Shown here piece by piece: positions 5,635-6,082 of a stretch of 6,082 bases of DNA. Every line of letters begins with the position of its first letter. Within the stretch, counting starts at the first letter, position 1. This DNA comes from Scybalousia_A sp045221575. Lineage in GTDB: Bacteria; Bacteroidota; Bacteroidia; Bacteroidales; P3. Location of the stretch: NCBI GenBank assembly GCA_045221575.1, contig JBGUWU010000011.1:1-6082 (forward strand). The letters are read 5' to 3'. Both the position numbers and the translations under genes were made by a program. The notes beneath the pieces were generated by a model. That model saw only the letters and a program-made list of their open reading frames with translations, did no database searches and was not told where the DNA came from.

Positions 5635-5890
5635 CACCGTGTTCCGATGAAGAATGGATAGTAGTGGTTAAGTCCTGCCGTTCTTTGTCGGAACTATATT
5701 TTATATTCTCCTCATTTACCTCATCTATCAGTCTTTTTGCCTCTTCGTTATCAGTTATAACGTTTTCGCTCCAAATAGTCTCTCCTAACACATCTACTAA
5801 CGCATCAACCAAACCCCTTTCATCCTCGCTAATAATCTCTGCTGCCCCATTTGGTACTTTATGTTGTTGTGGAAGAATTGATACCAGAGG
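5624..5890 (-). pseudogene. Reverse-strand gene fragment, unknown family
   Basis: On the minus strand there is an open frame of 88 codons from just after a TAG at 5891-5893 to a TAA at 5624-5626. It has no ATG; the only ordinary start is a TTG at 5810-5812. The peptide (for example EDERGLVDALVDVLGETIW, then EEAKRLIDEVNEENIKY) is acidic, charged and protein-like, while the opposite frame is the Ser/Phe-rich pattern expected of an antisense shadow. The 5' end of the frame runs antisense into the ZIP remnant, so the true fragment probably begins near 5850. Its end overlaps the promoter at 5604-5634. I do not recognise the family. It looks like a piece of a gene inserted in reverse, but chance coding cannot be excluded. 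Confidence 0.35.
5641..5694 (+). other. 17-bp RNA hairpin at the predicted transcript start; candidate small RNA or structured leader
   Basis: GTTCCGATGAAGAATGG (5641-5657) pairs with CCGTTCTTTGTCGGAAC (5678-5694) without a bulge, leaving a 20-base loop. Fourteen pairs are Watson-Crick. The other three (5648/5687, 5649/5686, 5655/5680) are G-U only in RNA copied in the plus direction, and would be A-C mismatches in the opposite RNA. The strand preference agrees with the promoter directly upstream. No poly-T follows, so the 3' end of the transcript is not defined. It could be a small RNA, the protected 5' end of a decayed gene's message, or a chance fold inside the reverse-strand fragment. Confidence 0.4.
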
Positions 5891-5979
5891 CTACTAATGG
5901 TAAGCACACAAATCTTAGCACCATTTTTTTTGCTATAGGTTTTGTTATTATGATGTTTTTGGATGAGATACTGAAATAG
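5851..5979 (+). pseudogene. 3' remnant of a ZIP-family metal transporter gene
   Basis: In the plus frame that ends with TAG at 5977-5979, the last residues read LYVVVEELIPEATNG then KHTNLSTIFFAIGFVIMMFLD. This is the C-terminal signature of ZIP (ZupT/GufA-type) zinc and divalent-metal transporters: the VEELIPE metal-site helix, a short polar turn, and the last membrane helix GFxxMMxLD. The frame is closed by a TAA at 5836-5838 and has no start, so everything before roughly residue 250 of a normal transporter is gone. Upstream sequence switches to unrelated, reverse-oriented coding-like DNA near 5850, marking a rearrangement junction. A decayed terminator copy lies 27 bases after the stop, as expected for the end of the original gene. 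The remnant cannot make a working transporter. Confidence 0.75.
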
Positions 5980-6006
5980 GGGATAACAACTTATACAAAC
6001 TTCGTA

Positions 6007-6049
6007 AATAGGTTCTTTTGTACAAAATGTATTAAAGTTCCTGTTTTTT
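6007..6049 (+). repeat. Second, decayed copy of the 4830 terminator element
   Basis: TTTTGTACAAAAT (6016-6028) and AAGTTCCTGTTTTTT (6035-6049) repeat the loop palindrome and right arm of the terminator at 4830-4878, in the same orientation, with three bases fewer between them. The left arm is AATAGGTTC instead of AACAGGAAC, so only AATAGG (6007-6012) still pairs with CCTGTT (6040-6045), with one G-U pair. It probably ended the ZIP gene transcript and may still work weakly. Confidence 0.65.
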
Positions 6050-6072
6050 CTTTTTAAAAGAGTAAAAAAACA

Positions 6073-6082
6073 TCAAGTCTTT
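6073..6082. repeat. Third copy of TCAAGTCTTT at the window edge
   Basis: The last ten bases repeat the word found twice at 1485-1515, and share one further base to the left (ATCAAGTCTTT) with the copy at 1506. The window ends here, so any longer repeat, or a second tandem copy, cannot be seen. Confidence 0.3.

Noticed and set aside
5641..5694. Invertible-promoter recombination site
   Set aside because: The inverted arms are separated by only 20 bases and the promoter lies outside them, so inversion would not switch it.
5664..5897. Plus-strand open frame of 77 codons, rich in Ser and Phe
   Set aside because: Its composition is typical of an antisense shadow of acidic coding sequence, and its end runs through the ZIP remnant in the wrong frame.
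1..6082. CRISPR array, tRNA, rRNA, riboswitch or toxin-antitoxin pair
   Set aside because: No regularly spaced repeats, cloverleaf-like segments, known conserved leaders or paired small genes of that kind were seen on either strand.

Overview
The window looks like chromosomal DNA from a low-GC member of the Bacteroidota, probably the Bacteroidales. The evidence is the AT-rich codon use, A-rich leaders with few Shine-Dalgarno sequences, a near-consensus Bacteroidota promoter (TTTG, 19 bases, TATCTTTG) at 5604-5634, and proteins of families common in that phylum (TIGR02757/DUF2400, C_GCAxxG_C_C, YjdI-type ferredoxin, short lipoproteins). Genus is not resolved.

Left part (1-4011): every gene lies on the minus strand. 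In transcription order they are a DUF5131 (phage Gp37/Gp68) radical-SAM-like protein, a COG1237-type metallo-beta-lactamase-fold hydrolase, a C_GCAxxG_C_C redox-type protein, an A1S_2505 macro-like protein, a TIGR02757/DUF2400 protein and the N-terminal part of an M17 leucyl aminopeptidase that runs off the left edge. The hydrolase, Cys-rich and macro-like genes are separated by only 7 and 21 bases and are probably one operon. The aminopeptidase has its own -7 box.

Middle (4012-5510): a 210-base divergent intergenic region carries two inverted-repeat pairs built on the same AAACGAA/TTCGTTT word. Rightward from it come a YjdI-like iron-sulphur protein with a strong Shine-Dalgarno, a small secreted protein whose natural start position reads ATA instead of ATG, a strong intrinsic terminator, and a lipoprotein of unknown function.

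Right end (5511-6082): there is no intact gene. It holds weak terminator-like hairpins, a very good promoter, a 17-bp hairpin starting where that promoter should initiate, a reverse-strand open frame that looks like a gene fragment, and the last ~40 codons of a ZIP-family metal transporter followed by a decayed copy of the terminator seen at 4830. This reads as a rearranged or decaying locus, possibly with a small RNA still expressed from it.

I see no CRISPR array, tRNA, rRNA or intact mobile element, and no clear defence system. The most original signals are the ATA start with a duplicated leader, the promoter-plus-hairpin unit, the ZIP remnant beside a reversed fragment, and the two terminator copies that share their loop sequence.
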